64,000 nucleotides of DNA, from assembly GCA_963775395.1 (NCBI GenBank), contig CAVZIX010000018.1, positions 1-64,000 on the forward strand, in the 5' to 3' direction. The notes beneath the pieces were generated by a model that saw only the letters and a list, made by a program, of their open reading frames with translations, made no database searches and was not told the origin of the DNA. Every line of letters starts with the position of its first letter. The stretch's first letter is position 1. Below are positions 8,896 through 18,167 of the stretch, piece by piece. The stretch comes from JAIBJN01 sp963775395 (GTDB taxonomy: Bacteria; Actinomycetota; Thermoleophilia; Gaiellales; Gaiellaceae). A program made the position numbers and the translations under genes.

Positions 8896-10290
8896 ATGCC
8901 GCTTAGCCACCCGAAGGGACCGCCCCGCTCGAGCGCCGACGACCTCGGCGTTGCACCCCTGTTCACCCTGGAGGGCGCGAAGATCCCGCGCCACCAGCTT
9001 CCGGAGGGCGAGCTTCCTCCGGACGTGGCCTACCAGATCATCCACGACGAGCTGATGATCGACGGCAACGCCCGCCTCAACCTGGCCACCTTCGTCACCA
9101 CCTGGATGGAGCCGCAGGCGCAGGCGCTCATGTCCGAGTGCTTCGACAAGAACATGATCGACAAGGACGAGTACCCGCAGACCGCCGAGCTCGAGATGCG
9201 CTGCGTCTCGATCCTCGCGCGGCTGTGGAACGCGCCGGACGCCGACCAGGCCACCGGCTGCTCGACGACCGGCTCGAGCGAGGCGGCGATGCTGGGCGGG
9301 CTCGCGCTCAAGCGCCGCTGGCAGCACCGGCGCAAGGCCGAGGGCAAGCCGATCGACTCGCCCAACATCGTCATGGGGATCAACGTCCAGGTCTGCTGGG
9401 AGAAGTTCGCCAACTACTGGGACGTGGAGATGCGCCTGGTGCCGATGGAAGGCGATCGCCTGCATCTCTCCGCGGAGGAGGCGGTGAAGCTCTGCGACGA
9501 GAACACGATCGCGGTCGTCCCGGTGCTCGGCTCCACGTTCGACGGCTCGTACGAGCCGGTCAAGGAGATCTGCGACGCGCTCGACGAGCTGCAAGCCGGC
9601 TCGGACCTCGACGTCCCCGTCCACGTCGACGGCGCGTCCGGGGCGTTCGTCGCGCCCTTCGTCGACCCTGATCTCGAGTGGGACTTTCGCCTCCCGCGAG
9701 TGGCGTCGATCAATGTCTCCGGCCACAAGTACGGGCTCGTCTACCCCGGCGTCGGCTGGGTTGTCTGGCGCGATGCGGACGCGCTCCCCGACGACCTCGT
9801 CTTCTGGGTCAACTACCTCGGCGACAACATGCCGACGTTTGCGCTGAACTTCTCCCGCCCGGGCGCGCAGGTCGTCGGCCAGTACTACAACTTCCTCCGA
9901 CTGGGGTTCGAGGGGTACCGGCGCGTGCAGGAGTACGCGCGCGAGGTGGCCACGAACCTGTCCGCGCGGATCGCCGAGCTGGGGCCGTTCCAGCTCATCA
10001 CGAAGGGCGACGAGCTGCCGGTCTTCGCCTTCGCGCTGAAGGACGAGATCGACAACTTCACGGTCTTCGACGTCTCGAACGCCCTGCGCGAGCGCGGCTG
10101 GCTCCTGCCTGCGTACACGTTTCCCAAGAACCGCGAGGACCTCGCGGCGCTGCGCGTCGTCGTCAAGCGTGGGTTCAGCGAGGACCTCGCCGACCTGCTG
10201 ATCCATGACCTGGAACGCCAGCTGCCCCGGTTGCAGAAGCAGTCCGCTCCCGTCCACGAACGCGACACGGCGACCAGCTTCCACCACTAG
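8896..10290 (+). CDS. gadB: Glutamate decarboxylase
   Basis: A 464-residue PLP enzyme converting L-glutamate to GABA and CO2 with uptake of a cytoplasmic proton. The PLP lysine is K278 in SINVSGHKYG; other family marks are TGCSTTGSSEAAMLGGLAL (~120-138), the PLP-ring Asp/His region PVHVDGASGAFVAPF (~241-255), and the N-terminal PLFTLEGAKIPRHQLPEG. The length matches bacterial GadA/GadB. ATG at 8896 with AGGAAAGGAG upstream. No antiporter gene lies next to it; a general MFS exporter and a USP are just upstream. Its stop codon shares the tetranucleotide CTAG (10287-10290) with the stop of the convergent gene. Confidence 0.93.
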   Translation: MPLSHPKGPPRSSADDLGVAPLFTLEGAKIPRHQLPEGELPPDVAYQIIHDELMIDGNARLNLATFVTTWMEPQAQALMSECFDKNMIDKDEYPQTAELEMRCVSILARLWNAPDADQATGCSTTGSSEAAMLGGLALKRRWQHRRKAEGKPIDSPNIVMGINVQVCWEKFANYWDVEMRLVPMEGDRLHLSAEEAVKLCDENTIAVVPVLGSTFDGSYEPVKEICDALDELQAGSDLDVPVHVDGASGAFVAPFVDPDLEWDFRLPRVASINVSGHKYGLVYPGVGWVVWRDADALPDDLVFWVNYLGDNMPTFALNFSRPGAQVVGQYYNFLRLGFEGYRRVQEYAREVATNLSARIAELGPFQLITKGDELPVFAFALKDEIDNFTVFDVSNALRERGWLLPAYTFPKNREDLAALRVVVKRGFSEDLADLLIHDLERQLPRLQKQSAPVHERDTATSFHH

Positions 10291-10862
10291 CGTCCGACGG
10301 CCGCGTGCCGGCTCATTAGCCAGGCGCCGACGAAGAAGCAGACGGCTCCGAGGAACGTGAACGCGTTCGTCGCCTCCGTGTTCAGGAGCTCGCCCGTGTC
10401 CGGAACCACCCACGATGTCACCGCAGCGATCCCGAAGAAGACCGAGCCCAGCATGTTGAGCCAGGCGATCCGCCGGTCCGTTCCCCGCCGACCCCAGACG
10501 GCAGCGAGCGCCAGGCCGCTCGCAACGAGGAAGCAGGTCGAGCCGAGGGCGTCGGGCGCCCAGACGCGGATGTCCTCCTGCTTGGTCGAGAGCGCGTCGT
10601 TCATCGCGGTGAACGTCGTGACGTTGAAGAAGAGCGTGCCGGCGAACTGCACCACGCACGCCCACCAGTCGAGCCGGTCGAAGCGGGGCGTCTGCTTCAG
10701 CTGGAGGAGCGAGGCGGTCGTGAAGAAGATCGACCCGACGAAGAATGTGACGCCGACCAGAGCCGGCTCGACGAGCTCCGCGTAGAACGGGGCCGACCCG
10801 AGCGCGAACGCGGTCGAGCCGACCATGAACAACACCCCGATCCACCACAGCCTCGGCTTCAT
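10287..10862 (-). CDS. YrhK-like multi-helix membrane protein
   Basis: A 191-residue membrane protein with about five or six hydrophobic segments. The repeated element MVGSTAFALGSAPFY, later FFVGSIFFTTASLLQL and MLGSVFFGIAAVTSW, is the YrhK-type helix pattern. Function unknown. ATG at 10862. It lies 35 bp behind the aldo/keto reductase on the same strand and may be in its operon. Its TAG stop overlaps the stop of gadB on the other strand. Confidence 0.7.
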   Translation of the reverse strand: MKPRLWWIGVLFMVGSTAFALGSAPFYAELVEPALVGVTFFVGSIFFTTASLLQLKQTPRFDRLDWWACVVQFAGTLFFNVTTFTAMNDALSTKQEDIRVWAPDALGSTCFLVASGLALAAVWGRRGTDRRIAWLNMLGSVFFGIAAVTSWVVPDTGELLNTEATNAFTFLGAVCFFVGAWLMSRHAAVGR

Positions 10863-10897
10863 CCCGAGGGGATGATGCTTCGTCGGCCCGAGCGGTG

Positions 10898-11926
10898 CTA
10901 GCGCTCGCTCGAGGACGCCCAGAGGTTGATGCCGCTGTCCGTCGCGAAGCGGTCGATCTCGGCGAGCTCGTCGTCCGTGAAGTCGAGGCGGTCGAGCGCA
11001 CCGACGTTCTCCTCGAGCTGGGCGACGCTGCTCGCGCCGATGAGCGTCGAGGTGACACGCGCGTCCCGCAGCGTCCAGGCCAGCGCCATCTGGGCGAGTG
11101 TCTGCCCCCGTCCGGAGGCGAGGTCGTTCAGCGCCCGGATCTTGTCCAGCGCCTCGTCGGTGAGGAGCTCCTTCGAGAGCGCGTAGCCCTCGCGCGAGGC
11201 GCGCGAGCCCTCCGGGATGCCGTTCAGGTACTTGCCGGTGAGCATTCCCTGCGCGAGCGGCGAGAAGCAGATGCACCCGATGCCCTCCTCGCCGAGAACG
11301 TCGAGGAGCTCCGGCTCGATCCACCGGTTGAGCATCGAGTACGAGGGCTGGTGGATGAGCAGCCGGATCCCCAGGTCGCGGAGGATCGCCGCGGCCTCCG
11401 CCGTCTTCTCCGCCGAGTACGACGAGATGCCGACGTAGAGCGCCTTGCCCTGCTGCACCGCCGACGCGAGCGCACCCATGGTCTCCTCGAGCGGCGTGTC
11501 CGGGTCGAAGCGGTGCGAGTAGAAGATGTCGACGTAGTCGAGGCCAAGGCGCCCCAGGCTCTGGTCGAGGCTGGCGAGGAGGTACTTGCGCGACCCGAGG
11601 TCGCCGTACGGGCCGGGCCACATGTCCCAGCCGGCCTTCGTCGAGATCACGAGCTCGTCGCGGTACGGCCTCAGGTCGGCGGCGAGCATCCGGCCGAAGT
11701 TCTCCTCCGCCGAGCCGTAGGGCGGCCCGTAGTTGTTGGCCAGGTCGAAGTTGGTGATCCCGAGGTCGAACGCCCGCCTGACGATCGCCCTGCCGTTCTC
11801 GAACGGACGGTCGTGGCCGAAGTTCCACCAGAGCCCGAGCGACACGGCGGGCAGGTCGAGGCCGCTGCGCCCGCAGCGCCGGTAGAGCATCCGGTGGTAG
11901 CGGCTCTCGTCGGGAACGTAGGTCAA
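10898..11926 (-). CDS. Aldo/keto reductase, YghZ/L-glyceraldehyde 3-phosphate reductase type
   Basis: A 342-residue NADPH-dependent aldehyde/ketone reductase. It reads closely like the E. coli YghZ family: RYHRMLYRRCGRSGL at the N-terminus, GITNFDLANNYGPPYGSAEE with the catalytic Asp and Tyr, KAGWDMWPGPYG with the catalytic Lys, YVDIFYSHR with the catalytic His, and LIGASSVAQLEENV for NADPH binding near the C-terminus. YghZ members detoxify methylglyoxal and reduce L-glyceraldehyde 3-phosphate; the true substrate here is not shown. The TTG start at 11926 is chosen by alignment with the family N-terminus; an ATG at 11890 is the alternative. Divergent from korA across 43 bp. Confidence 0.88.
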   Translation of the reverse strand: MTYVPDESRYHRMLYRRCGRSGLDLPAVSLGLWWNFGHDRPFENGRAIVRRAFDLGITNFDLANNYGPPYGSAEENFGRMLAADLRPYRDELVISTKAGWDMWPGPYGDLGSRKYLLASLDQSLGRLGLDYVDIFYSHRFDPDTPLEETMGALASAVQQGKALYVGISSYSAEKTAEAAAILRDLGIRLLIHQPSYSMLNRWIEPELLDVLGEEGIGCICFSPLAQGMLTGKYLNGIPEGSRASREGYALSKELLTDEALDKIRALNDLASGRGQTLAQMALAWTLRDARVTSTLIGASSVAQLEENVGALDRLDFTDDELAEIDRFATDSGINLWASSSER

Positions 11927-11969
11927 TGCGCTTAGCTTCCTCCGGGTGCGGTATACCTGATCTACACAG

Positions 11970-13805
11970 ATGAGTAAGCCCGTCGAGCAGCGCGATCGGG
12001 TCGTCATCCGCTTCGCCGGGGACTCGGGGGACGGAATGCAGCTCACCGGCGGCCGCTTCGCCAGCGAGACCGCACTCCTCGGCAACGACCTCTCCACGCT
12101 TCCGGACTTTCCGGCCGAGATTCGCGCGCCCGCGGGCTCGCTGCCCGGGGTCTCGGGCTTCCAGATCCACTTCTCGGACCACGACATCCTCACACCCGGG
12201 GACGCCCCCGATGTACTCGTGGCCATGAACCCGGCGGCGCTGAAGGCGAACGTGAGGGGGCTCCCCAAGGGCGCCACGATCATCGTCAACACGGACGCGT
12301 TCAACGAGCGGAACCTCCAGAAGGCCGGGTACGCGGCGAACCCGCTCGAAGACGGCTCGCTGGGCGAGTTCCGGGTGCAGCCCGTGCCGCTCACGTCGCT
12401 GACGATCGAGGCGCTGAAGGAGTTCGACGTCTCCAAGCGCGAGGCGGAGCGGTCGAAGAACATGTTCGCGCTCGGGCTCATGTCCTGGCTCTACAGCCGG
12501 CCGACCGAGGGCACGATCACCTTCCTCGAGCAGAAGTTCGCGCGCAGCCCCGAAATCGCGCAGGCGAACGTGAAGGCCTTCAAGGCCGGCTACGCCTTCG
12601 GCGAGACCACCGAGGAGTTCGCGGTCCGGTACGAGGTCCGGCCCGCGCAGCTCGCCCCCGGCACGTACCGCAACGTCACCGGCAACCAGGCGCTCGCCAT
12701 GGGGCTCATAGCGGCGAGCGTGCAGAGCAAGCTGCCGCTCTTCCTCGGCGCGTACCCGATCACGCCCGCGTCCGGGATCCTCGAGGAGCTCGCGCGGCAC
12801 AAGGCCTTCGGCGTGCGGACCTTCCAGGCCGAGGACGAGATCGCCGCCGTCGGCGCGGCGCTGGGCGCCTCGTTCGGGGGCGCGCTCGGCGTCTCCACCT
12901 CGAGCGGCCCGGGCGTCGTCCTCAAGGCGGAGACGATCGGCCTTGCAGTGACGCTCGAGCTCCCGCTGGTCATCCTCGACATCCAACGCGCCGGCCCGTC
13001 GACCGGGATGCCGACGAAGCCCGAGCAGGCGGACCTGCTCATGGTGCTCTTCGGGCGGAACGCCGAGTCGCCGGTGCCGGTCATCGCCGCCTCGACGCCC
13101 GGCGACTGCTTCGCCACGGCGATCGAGGCCGCACGGATCGCGCTCAAGTTCCGGACGCCCGTGTACCTCCTCTCGGACGCCTACCTCGCCCACGGTTCCG
13201 AGCCGTGGCTCGTGCCGGACGTCGCGTCGCTCCCCGACATCTCGACGACGTTCGCCGACAAGCCGAACGACGGCGACCGCTTCCTCCCGTACGTTCGCGA
13301 CGACGACACGCTGGCCCGCCAGTGGGCGCTGCCGGGCACGCCGGGCCTCGAGCACCGCATCGGCGGGCTCGAGAAGGAGGAGCGCACCGGCAACATCTCC
13401 TACGAGCCCGACAACCACGACCTGATGGTGCGGCTCCGGGCGCGCAAGGTGGCCGGGATCGCGGGCGACATCCCCAGGCTCGAAGTGGACGAGCAGCCGG
13501 GTGCGCGGCTCCTCGTGCTCGGCTGGGGCGGCACCTACGGGTCGATCGCCGCGGCGGTGCGGCGGGTCCGCGCCCGCGGCGGCGCCGTCGACCACGCGCA
13601 CCTCACCTACCTGAACCCGTTCCCGCGGAACCTGGGCGAGGTGCTCCGCTCGTACGACCGCGTGCTCGTCCCCGAGATGAACCTCGGCCAGCTCCTCAAG
13701 CTCGTGCGCGCCGAGTTCCTCGTCGACGCGGTCGGCTACAACCGCGTTCGCGGCGTCCCGTTCACCTCGGCCGAGCTGGCCGACGCCATCCTCCCGCTGA
13801 CATGA
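11970..13805 (+). CDS. korA: 2-oxoacid:ferredoxin oxidoreductase, fused gamma-alpha subunit
   Basis: A 611-residue subunit. Residues ~10-195 are the gamma domain (RFAGDSGDGMQLTG at the start), and ~220-600 are the alpha pyrimidine-binding and transketolase C-terminal domains (GAYPITPASGILEELA, QAEDEIAAVGAALGASFGG, STSSGPGVVLKAE). With KorB it oxidatively decarboxylates a 2-oxoacid, most likely 2-oxoglutarate, to the acyl-CoA and passes electrons to ferredoxin. The length and fusion match actinobacterial KorA. ATG at 11970 with TATACC about 20 bases upstream. The stop overlaps the korB start by four bases (ATGA). Confidence 0.92.
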   Translation: MSKPVEQRDRVVIRFAGDSGDGMQLTGGRFASETALLGNDLSTLPDFPAEIRAPAGSLPGVSGFQIHFSDHDILTPGDAPDVLVAMNPAALKANVRGLPKGATIIVNTDAFNERNLQKAGYAANPLEDGSLGEFRVQPVPLTSLTIEALKEFDVSKREAERSKNMFALGLMSWLYSRPTEGTITFLEQKFARSPEIAQANVKAFKAGYAFGETTEEFAVRYEVRPAQLAPGTYRNVTGNQALAMGLIAASVQSKLPLFLGAYPITPASGILEELARHKAFGVRTFQAEDEIAAVGAALGASFGGALGVSTSSGPGVVLKAETIGLAVTLELPLVILDIQRAGPSTGMPTKPEQADLLMVLFGRNAESPVPVIAASTPGDCFATAIEAARIALKFRTPVYLLSDAYLAHGSEPWLVPDVASLPDISTTFADKPNDGDRFLPYVRDDDTLARQWALPGTPGLEHRIGGLEKEERTGNISYEPDNHDLMVRLRARKVAGIAGDIPRLEVDEQPGARLLVLGWGGTYGSIAAAVRRVRARGGAVDHAHLTYLNPFPRNLGEVLRSYDRVLVPEMNLGQLLKLVRAEFLVDAVGYNRVRGVPFTSAELADAILPLT

Positions 13806-14809
13806 GCTCCGAGCTGAAGCTGACCGCCAAGGACTTCAAGTCCGACCAGGAGGTCCGGTGGTGCCCGGGCTGCGGCGACTACGCGATCCTCGCGACCATG
13901 CAGGGCTTCCTGCCCGAGCTCGGCATCCCGCGCGAGCAGCTCGTCTTCGTCTCCGGCATCGGCTGCGCCGCTCGCTTCCCCTACTACGTGAACGCCTACG
14001 GCCTGCACTCGATCCACGGCCGCGCGGCCGCGATCGCCACCGGCCTCGCTGCCTCCCGCCGGGACCTGTCCGTGTGGGTCGTCTCCGGGGACGGGGACGC
14101 GCTCTCGATCGGCGGCAACCACTTCCTCCACGCGCTCCGGCGCAACGTCAACATCACGATCCTCCTCTTCAACAACCAGGTGTACGGGCTGACGAAGGGG
14201 CAGTACTCGCCGACGAGCCCCCTCGGCCAGGTCACCGGCCCGACGCCCATGGGCTCCATCGACTGGCCGCTCAACCCGGTCACGGTCGCCCTCGGGGCGG
14301 AGGCGACGTTCGTCGCCCGCTCGATCGACACCGACCGCGCGCACCTGACCGGGGTGCTCCACGCCGCGGCACGGCACAAGGGCGCGGCGTTCATCGAGAT
14401 TCTCCAGAACTGCAACGTCTACAACGACGGGGCCTTCGACCACGTGCGCGACGCGAAGGAGAACCGGATCGTCCTCGAGCACGGCGCGCCGATGCGCTTC
14501 GGCGCCGAGAGCGAGAAGGGCGTCCGTCTGGGCGCCGACGGCTCCGCCGAGCTCGTCGAGATCGCCGACGCCGGGGAGGACGCCCTGCTCGTGCACGACG
14601 CGCACGCCGACTCGCCGACCATCGCCTTCGCACTCGGCCGCCTGGGCTACCCGCAGCCGGGCCCGCTCCCGATCGGCGTCCTGCGTTCGGTGGAGCGTCC
14701 GGTCTACGACGAGCTCATGGCCGCGCAGATCGACGATGCCCGGCGGGAGAAGGGCGAGGGCGACCTCTCGGCCCTCCTGCACGCGGGCGACACCTGGCAG
14801 ATCGCCTGA
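13802..14809 (+). CDS. korB: 2-oxoacid:ferredoxin oxidoreductase beta subunit
   Basis: A 335-residue TPP-binding beta subunit. Visible marks are RWCPGCGDYAIL (~18-29), SGIGCAARFPYYVNAYG (~51-67), the TPP/Mg motif GDGDALSIGGNHF followed by NNQVYGLTKGQYSPTSP. The Cys residues of CPGC and GIGC are consistent with the [4Fe-4S] cluster of the family. It partners KorA, with which it overlaps by 4 bp, in ferredoxin-linked 2-oxoacid oxidation. The reduced ferredoxin could supply low-potential electrons to other pathways; any link to the selenoprotein reductase at 39.7-44.3 kb is only speculation. Confidence 0.92.
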   Translation: MSSELKLTAKDFKSDQEVRWCPGCGDYAILATMQGFLPELGIPREQLVFVSGIGCAARFPYYVNAYGLHSIHGRAAAIATGLAASRRDLSVWVVSGDGDALSIGGNHFLHALRRNVNITILLFNNQVYGLTKGQYSPTSPLGQVTGPTPMGSIDWPLNPVTVALGAEATFVARSIDTDRAHLTGVLHAAARHKGAAFIEILQNCNVYNDGAFDHVRDAKENRIVLEHGAPMRFGAESEKGVRLGADGSAELVEIADAGEDALLVHDAHADSPTIAFALGRLGYPQPGPLPIGVLRSVERPVYDELMAAQIDDARREKGEGDLSALLHAGDTWQIA

Positions 14810-14826
14810 GCCGCGCCGAGCGGGGC

Positions 14827-14876
14827 TCTGGACGTCCAGACCGCCAAGTTGCAATTCGAAACTTGCGCGGGATACG
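14827..14876 (+). promoter_or_regulatory. Palindrome and putative promoter before the secreted gene
   Basis: TCTGGACGTCCAGA at 14827-14840 is a perfect 14-bp palindrome. It is followed by TTGCAA (14849-14854), a 16-bp spacer and GATACG (14871-14876), a plausible -35/-10 pair for the gene beginning at 14906. The palindrome could be an operator or part of a weak korB terminator. Confidence 0.35.
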
Positions 14877-14905
14877 GTCGGAGGTCCCCGGAAGGAAGGA
14901 GTCCC

Positions 14906-16261
14906 ATGCGTGGGCCCTTGCTCTCGCCGCTTGCGCGGCCGTCGGCGTCCTCTTCGTCTGCTCGCCCGCGGGCGCGGTTCCGCCCATCGGCGGGTGGAGC
15001 GGATCGCCGCGGAGTGACCCGACGCTCGACATGTCGGCTCAGCCGTTGCCGACGCTCGTCCCGCCGCCGAACGACGCTTTCGCCGCGGCTGGTGTGGTCG
15101 GGTCGCTTCCCTTCTCGGCGACGCTTGGCACGGTCGAGGCGACGGCGGCGGTGGACGACCCGTCGTGCTTCGGCAACGACGCGTCCGTCTGGTACGCCTT
15201 CACGCCCGTGGTCTCGGCGCCGATCACCGCCGAGACCTTCGGAAGTGACTACGACACGACGCTGTCCGCGTACACCGGCACCCAGGGTGCGCTCACGCAG
15301 ATTGCCTGCAACGACGACGTCGGCGCCGGCCAGGCGGTCCCAGATCCGGTTCCCGGCGAGTGCGGGGACGACGTACTACTTCATGGTCGCCGGAGCAGGT
15401 GGCGGAAACCTCGTCTTCGCGCTCGAAGCGGCGCCGCTCGCGCTCGTGCCGCTTAGGACGACGACGGCCCACGAAGAGATTCCGGCCGCGGACGCCACAC
15501 ACTTTGCCTGGTCGCAGTCTTCGCGCCGGAATATCGGTTTCGTCTCGCTCTTCATGCAGTCTGGAGGGACGCGCGTCCGCGTGAACCGAGCGAACACGCA
15601 CGGCTGGTCCGGCGGATTCGAGGGCGATGTGTTCGTCTATCAAGAGGTCCGTGGGCGACAGTCGAACCTTCAGTTCTATGACGTCCCGACCGGCGTCCGC
15701 TCTTCGCCACCTCTGGGCGTTAACACGCTCGTCTGGGAATGGCGCCCGACGCTATCTGGTGACCAGTTGCTTTTCGGGCGGTTGTCCAATAGCCAGAGGA
15801 TCGACTGGGTGTTTCTACGCGATCTCACGACGGGCGGCATCCGGCTCCTCGACAGGATTCGTTGGCGCAACGGGCTCCTGTGGCCCGGACAGGTCAGTGG
15901 AAACTACGCCGTCTGGTACCGGTGCACGGTGAGCGATCGGCGCTGCAACGTTCAGATGCATGACATCGCCGCTGCGACGACTGCGAAGATCCCGAATCCC
16001 GGTCGCCAGCAGTACGCTCCCTCCGTGACGAGCGACGGGACGGTGTACTTCATTCGGAGTGGCCGCGGATGTGGCAACTCGGTTCAGCTTGTCCGTCGTC
16101 CGCTCGGCGGTCCGAGCAAGGTGATCGCCGCAGTCGGCGCCGGCCGCGACGTCCAGGCGACCTTCGCGCTCGAGAACGGCGACGGGACGACGACCGTCTA
16201 CTTCGACCGCGTCCGCTGCGCCACGCGCGCCTGGGACGTGTTTAGGGTGGTCGATCCCTAG
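14906..16261 (+). pseudogene. Secreted beta-rich protein, frameshifted (signal peptide, PPC-like domain, propeller-like repeats)
   Basis: The coding signal changes frame. ATG 14906 has a strong RBS (GGAAGGAAGGAG), but the obvious signal peptide ALALAACAAVGVLFV lies in the next frame. That frame continues through a PPC-like domain (PPPNDAFAAA, DDPSCFGNDASVWYAFTP, TFGSDYDTTLSAYTG, IACNDDVGAG) until about 15336, where the expected continuation QIRFPASAGTTYYFMVAG is found in the original frame and runs to the stop at 16261 through WD40/PD40-like repeats. One extra G in the run at 15333-15337 would explain the second shift. An upstream TTG could start the signal-peptide frame directly. Either a decaying gene or sequencing errors; the intact product would be an exported ~450-residue protein. 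Confidence 0.6.
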
Positions 16262-16298
16262 ACCTCTTGACCTTCCTCTGACTACAATCCTGCCCGCC

Positions 16299-17366
16299 GT
16301 GGTCCGCCGGGCAGCGATCGTCCATGTTGTGGCGCTCGTGGCGGCGCTCGCCGTCGCTTCGGCGGCGCACGCCCAGACGACCGTTCGCGTTCATTTCCTC
16401 CGGGGCGAGCAGACGGTCGCGGTGGAACGGCCCGGTGCCGTGCCGGCCGAGGCAGTCGAGGCGCTCCTCGCAGGCCCCTCGCCGGCTGAGCAGCGCAGCC
16501 GGATCGTCACCGAGCTGCCCGAGGGCCTGACGCTCCTCGGGCTCGAGGCGGCCGACGGCGTTGTCACCGTCGACTTCGGGAGCTCGTTCGACGACGGCGA
16601 TGCCGCCGCGGTGTCCGCGCGCGTCGCGCAGGTCGTCCTCACGCTGACGGGCCTGCCGGGCGTCCACGAGGCCCGCGTCCTTGTCGAGGGAGCGGAGCTC
16701 GCCGTCCGCACCCGCGCCGACGTCCTCGCGCCGCCGCCGCCGACGAGGAGGGCGGCCGCGCCGAGCGCTGCGCCGACGCTGTCGAGGATCGGGGGATCGA
16801 TGACGGTGCTCCAGCTTCAGCGGAGGCTCGTGAAGCTGGGCTACCTGCCGCAGGGCGCAGCGACCGATCACTTCGATCAGCGGACGCTGGCAGCCGTGAT
16901 CGCCTTCCAGAAGTGGCGCGGACTGGTGCGCGACGGCATCCCGGGGCCCGTGACCCAGGCCGCCCTCCTCACTGCGAGACGGCCGACGCCCAGGACGACC
17001 GGCCCGGGAACGCGGGTCGAGCTCCTCCTCGACCGCCAGGTCGCGCTCGTCATCCGCCGCGGCCGGGTGTTGAGGACGATCCACGTCTCCACGGGCAAGC
17101 GCGGCTACGCGACCCCCAGCGGCCGCTATGCGGTTTTCCGCAAGAGCCGGAGGTCGTGGTCGGTCCCGTACCGCGTCTGGATGCCCTGGGCGAGCTACTT
17201 CGTGCGCGGTGTCGCATTCCACCAGGCGCAGAGCGTTCCCGTGACGCCGGCGTCACACGGCTGCGTCCGCGTCACGGCCGCGGACGCGCGCTGGCTCTAC
17301 GCAATGACGCCGATCGGCACGAAGGTGCGCGTCATCGCGCGCTCGCGGCCGCCTGCGCACCGGTGA
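16299..17366 (+). CDS. L,D-transpeptidase (YkuD) with GerMN and peptidoglycan-binding domains
   Basis: A 355-residue exported protein. Order: signal peptide (1-25, ending AHAQ), GerMN domain (~28-140), a Pro/Ala linker, PG_binding_1 domain (~165-228; VLQLQRRLVKLGYLPQG), and a YkuD L,D-transpeptidase domain (~235-350). The catalytic cysteine is C322 in SHGCVRVTAADARWLYAM, with the family His about 20 residues upstream (FHQAQ). It is expected to form 3-3 cross-links or attach proteins to peptidoglycan outside the membrane. GTG start at 16299, with TACAAT (16283-16288) ten bases upstream, so nearly leaderless. The GerMN domain joined to YkuD is less usual. Confidence 0.88.
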   Translation: MVRRAAIVHVVALVAALAVASAAHAQTTVRVHFLRGEQTVAVERPGAVPAEAVEALLAGPSPAEQRSRIVTELPEGLTLLGLEAADGVVTVDFGSSFDDGDAAAVSARVAQVVLTLTGLPGVHEARVLVEGAELAVRTRADVLAPPPPTRRAAAPSAAPTLSRIGGSMTVLQLQRRLVKLGYLPQGAATDHFDQRTLAAVIAFQKWRGLVRDGIPGPVTQAALLTARRPTPRTTGPGTRVELLLDRQVALVIRRGRVLRTIHVSTGKRGYATPSGRYAVFRKSRRSWSVPYRVWMPWASYFVRGVAFHQAQSVPVTPASHGCVRVTAADARWLYAMTPIGTKVRVIARSRPPAHR

Positions 17367-17371
17367 GGCCG

Positions 17372-17404
17372 GGGAGCGCGCGAGCCTCGGGCCCGCGCGC
17401 TCCC
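17372..17404. terminator. Bidirectional hairpin terminator between convergent genes
   Basis: Arms 17372-17382 and 17394-17404 are exact 11-bp reverse complements with an 11-base loop. It lies between the transpeptidase stop (17366) and the stop of the minus-strand gene (17417), so it can serve both. No clear U-tract. Confidence 0.6.
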
Positions 17405-17416
17405 TCCGACCTCCGC

Positions 17417-17947
17417 CTACGGGCGAAGGATGTTGCAGAACCCCGGCAGCGCCAGAGCGGTGTTGAAGCTCCCGTCCATGAGCTCGCGGAGCGGATGCGG
17501 CCCGATCGAATCGATGATCCGGCCGGTCTGCCCGTCGATCCAGATCTTCCCCTTGTCGACGAGCACCTCGTCCCCGCGGCGCACGATCGCGGAGACGCCC
17601 CTGATGTAGACGAGGGTGCGGAGCCCGGTCTCCGGGTTGAAGTAGGTCGTCTGGACGAAGTCGTCGGGGCCTTCCTGCAGCGTGAGGCCCGTGACGGTGT
17701 TGCGGACGGTGTTGTTCTCCCTGACGTGCCCGATGACGTGGGTCCGCCGTCCCTGGTCGTCGAAGTACGTCGTTTGCTCGACCGTCAGGTTGATGTTCCA
17801 CTCGACCCCGTAGCTTCCGCAGGCGGTCGGGTTGGCGAGCGTTCCCTGCTGGCTGATGGTCGTCCGAACGGGCGGAACTGCGAGCGCCGGCACGGCGAGC
17901 GCGGCGGCGAGCCCGGCAACGAGCGCAAGCACAAGACCTCGTCTCAT
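17417..17947 (-). CDS. Secreted hypothetical protein
   Basis: A 176-residue protein with a clear Sec signal peptide (MRRGLVLALVAGLAAALAVPALA). The mature part contains two cysteines (TACGSYG near the start and GFCNILRP at the very end) that may form a disulfide, and Tyr/Phe-rich beta-like stretches such as QTTYFNPETG. I do not recognise the family; similar small exported proteins are frequent in Thermoleophilia-like genomes, which is only an impression. ATG 17947 is chosen over the longer frame to 17980 because GGAGG lies ten bases upstream and the signal peptide begins there. Confidence 0.7.
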   Translation of the reverse strand: MRRGLVLALVAGLAAALAVPALAVPPVRTTISQQGTLANPTACGSYGVEWNINLTVEQTTYFDDQGRRTHVIGHVRENNTVRNTVTGLTLQEGPDDFVQTTYFNPETGLRTLVYIRGVSAIVRRGDEVLVDKGKIWIDGQTGRIIDSIGPHPLRELMDGSFNTALALPGFCNILRP

Positions 17948-18167
17948 GGATGACGCCTCCTTTTCCCTGGTTCTCTCCATGTCACGACAGCCCCTGGTTA
18001 CGGCTCTCGTCCCCCGACGGTGGTCGTCATCTCACGCCTTCCCTGAGCGCCGGGCGAGCGAGACGGTTAGCCACACTAAACCCGCATCGGCCAAGTGTCA
18101 AACCTCCCGGTAGTAGGCTGCTTTTCTGCCCACGAAGGACGTCACGGAGGCCGGTGTCGGCGAGCGG

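Noticed and set aside
8890..11058. 722-codon minus-strand frame opposite gadB and the YrhK-like gene
   Set aside because: Covers gadB entirely in antisense; its sequence is the Arg/Val/Glu-rich pattern seen in shadows of GC-rich genes.
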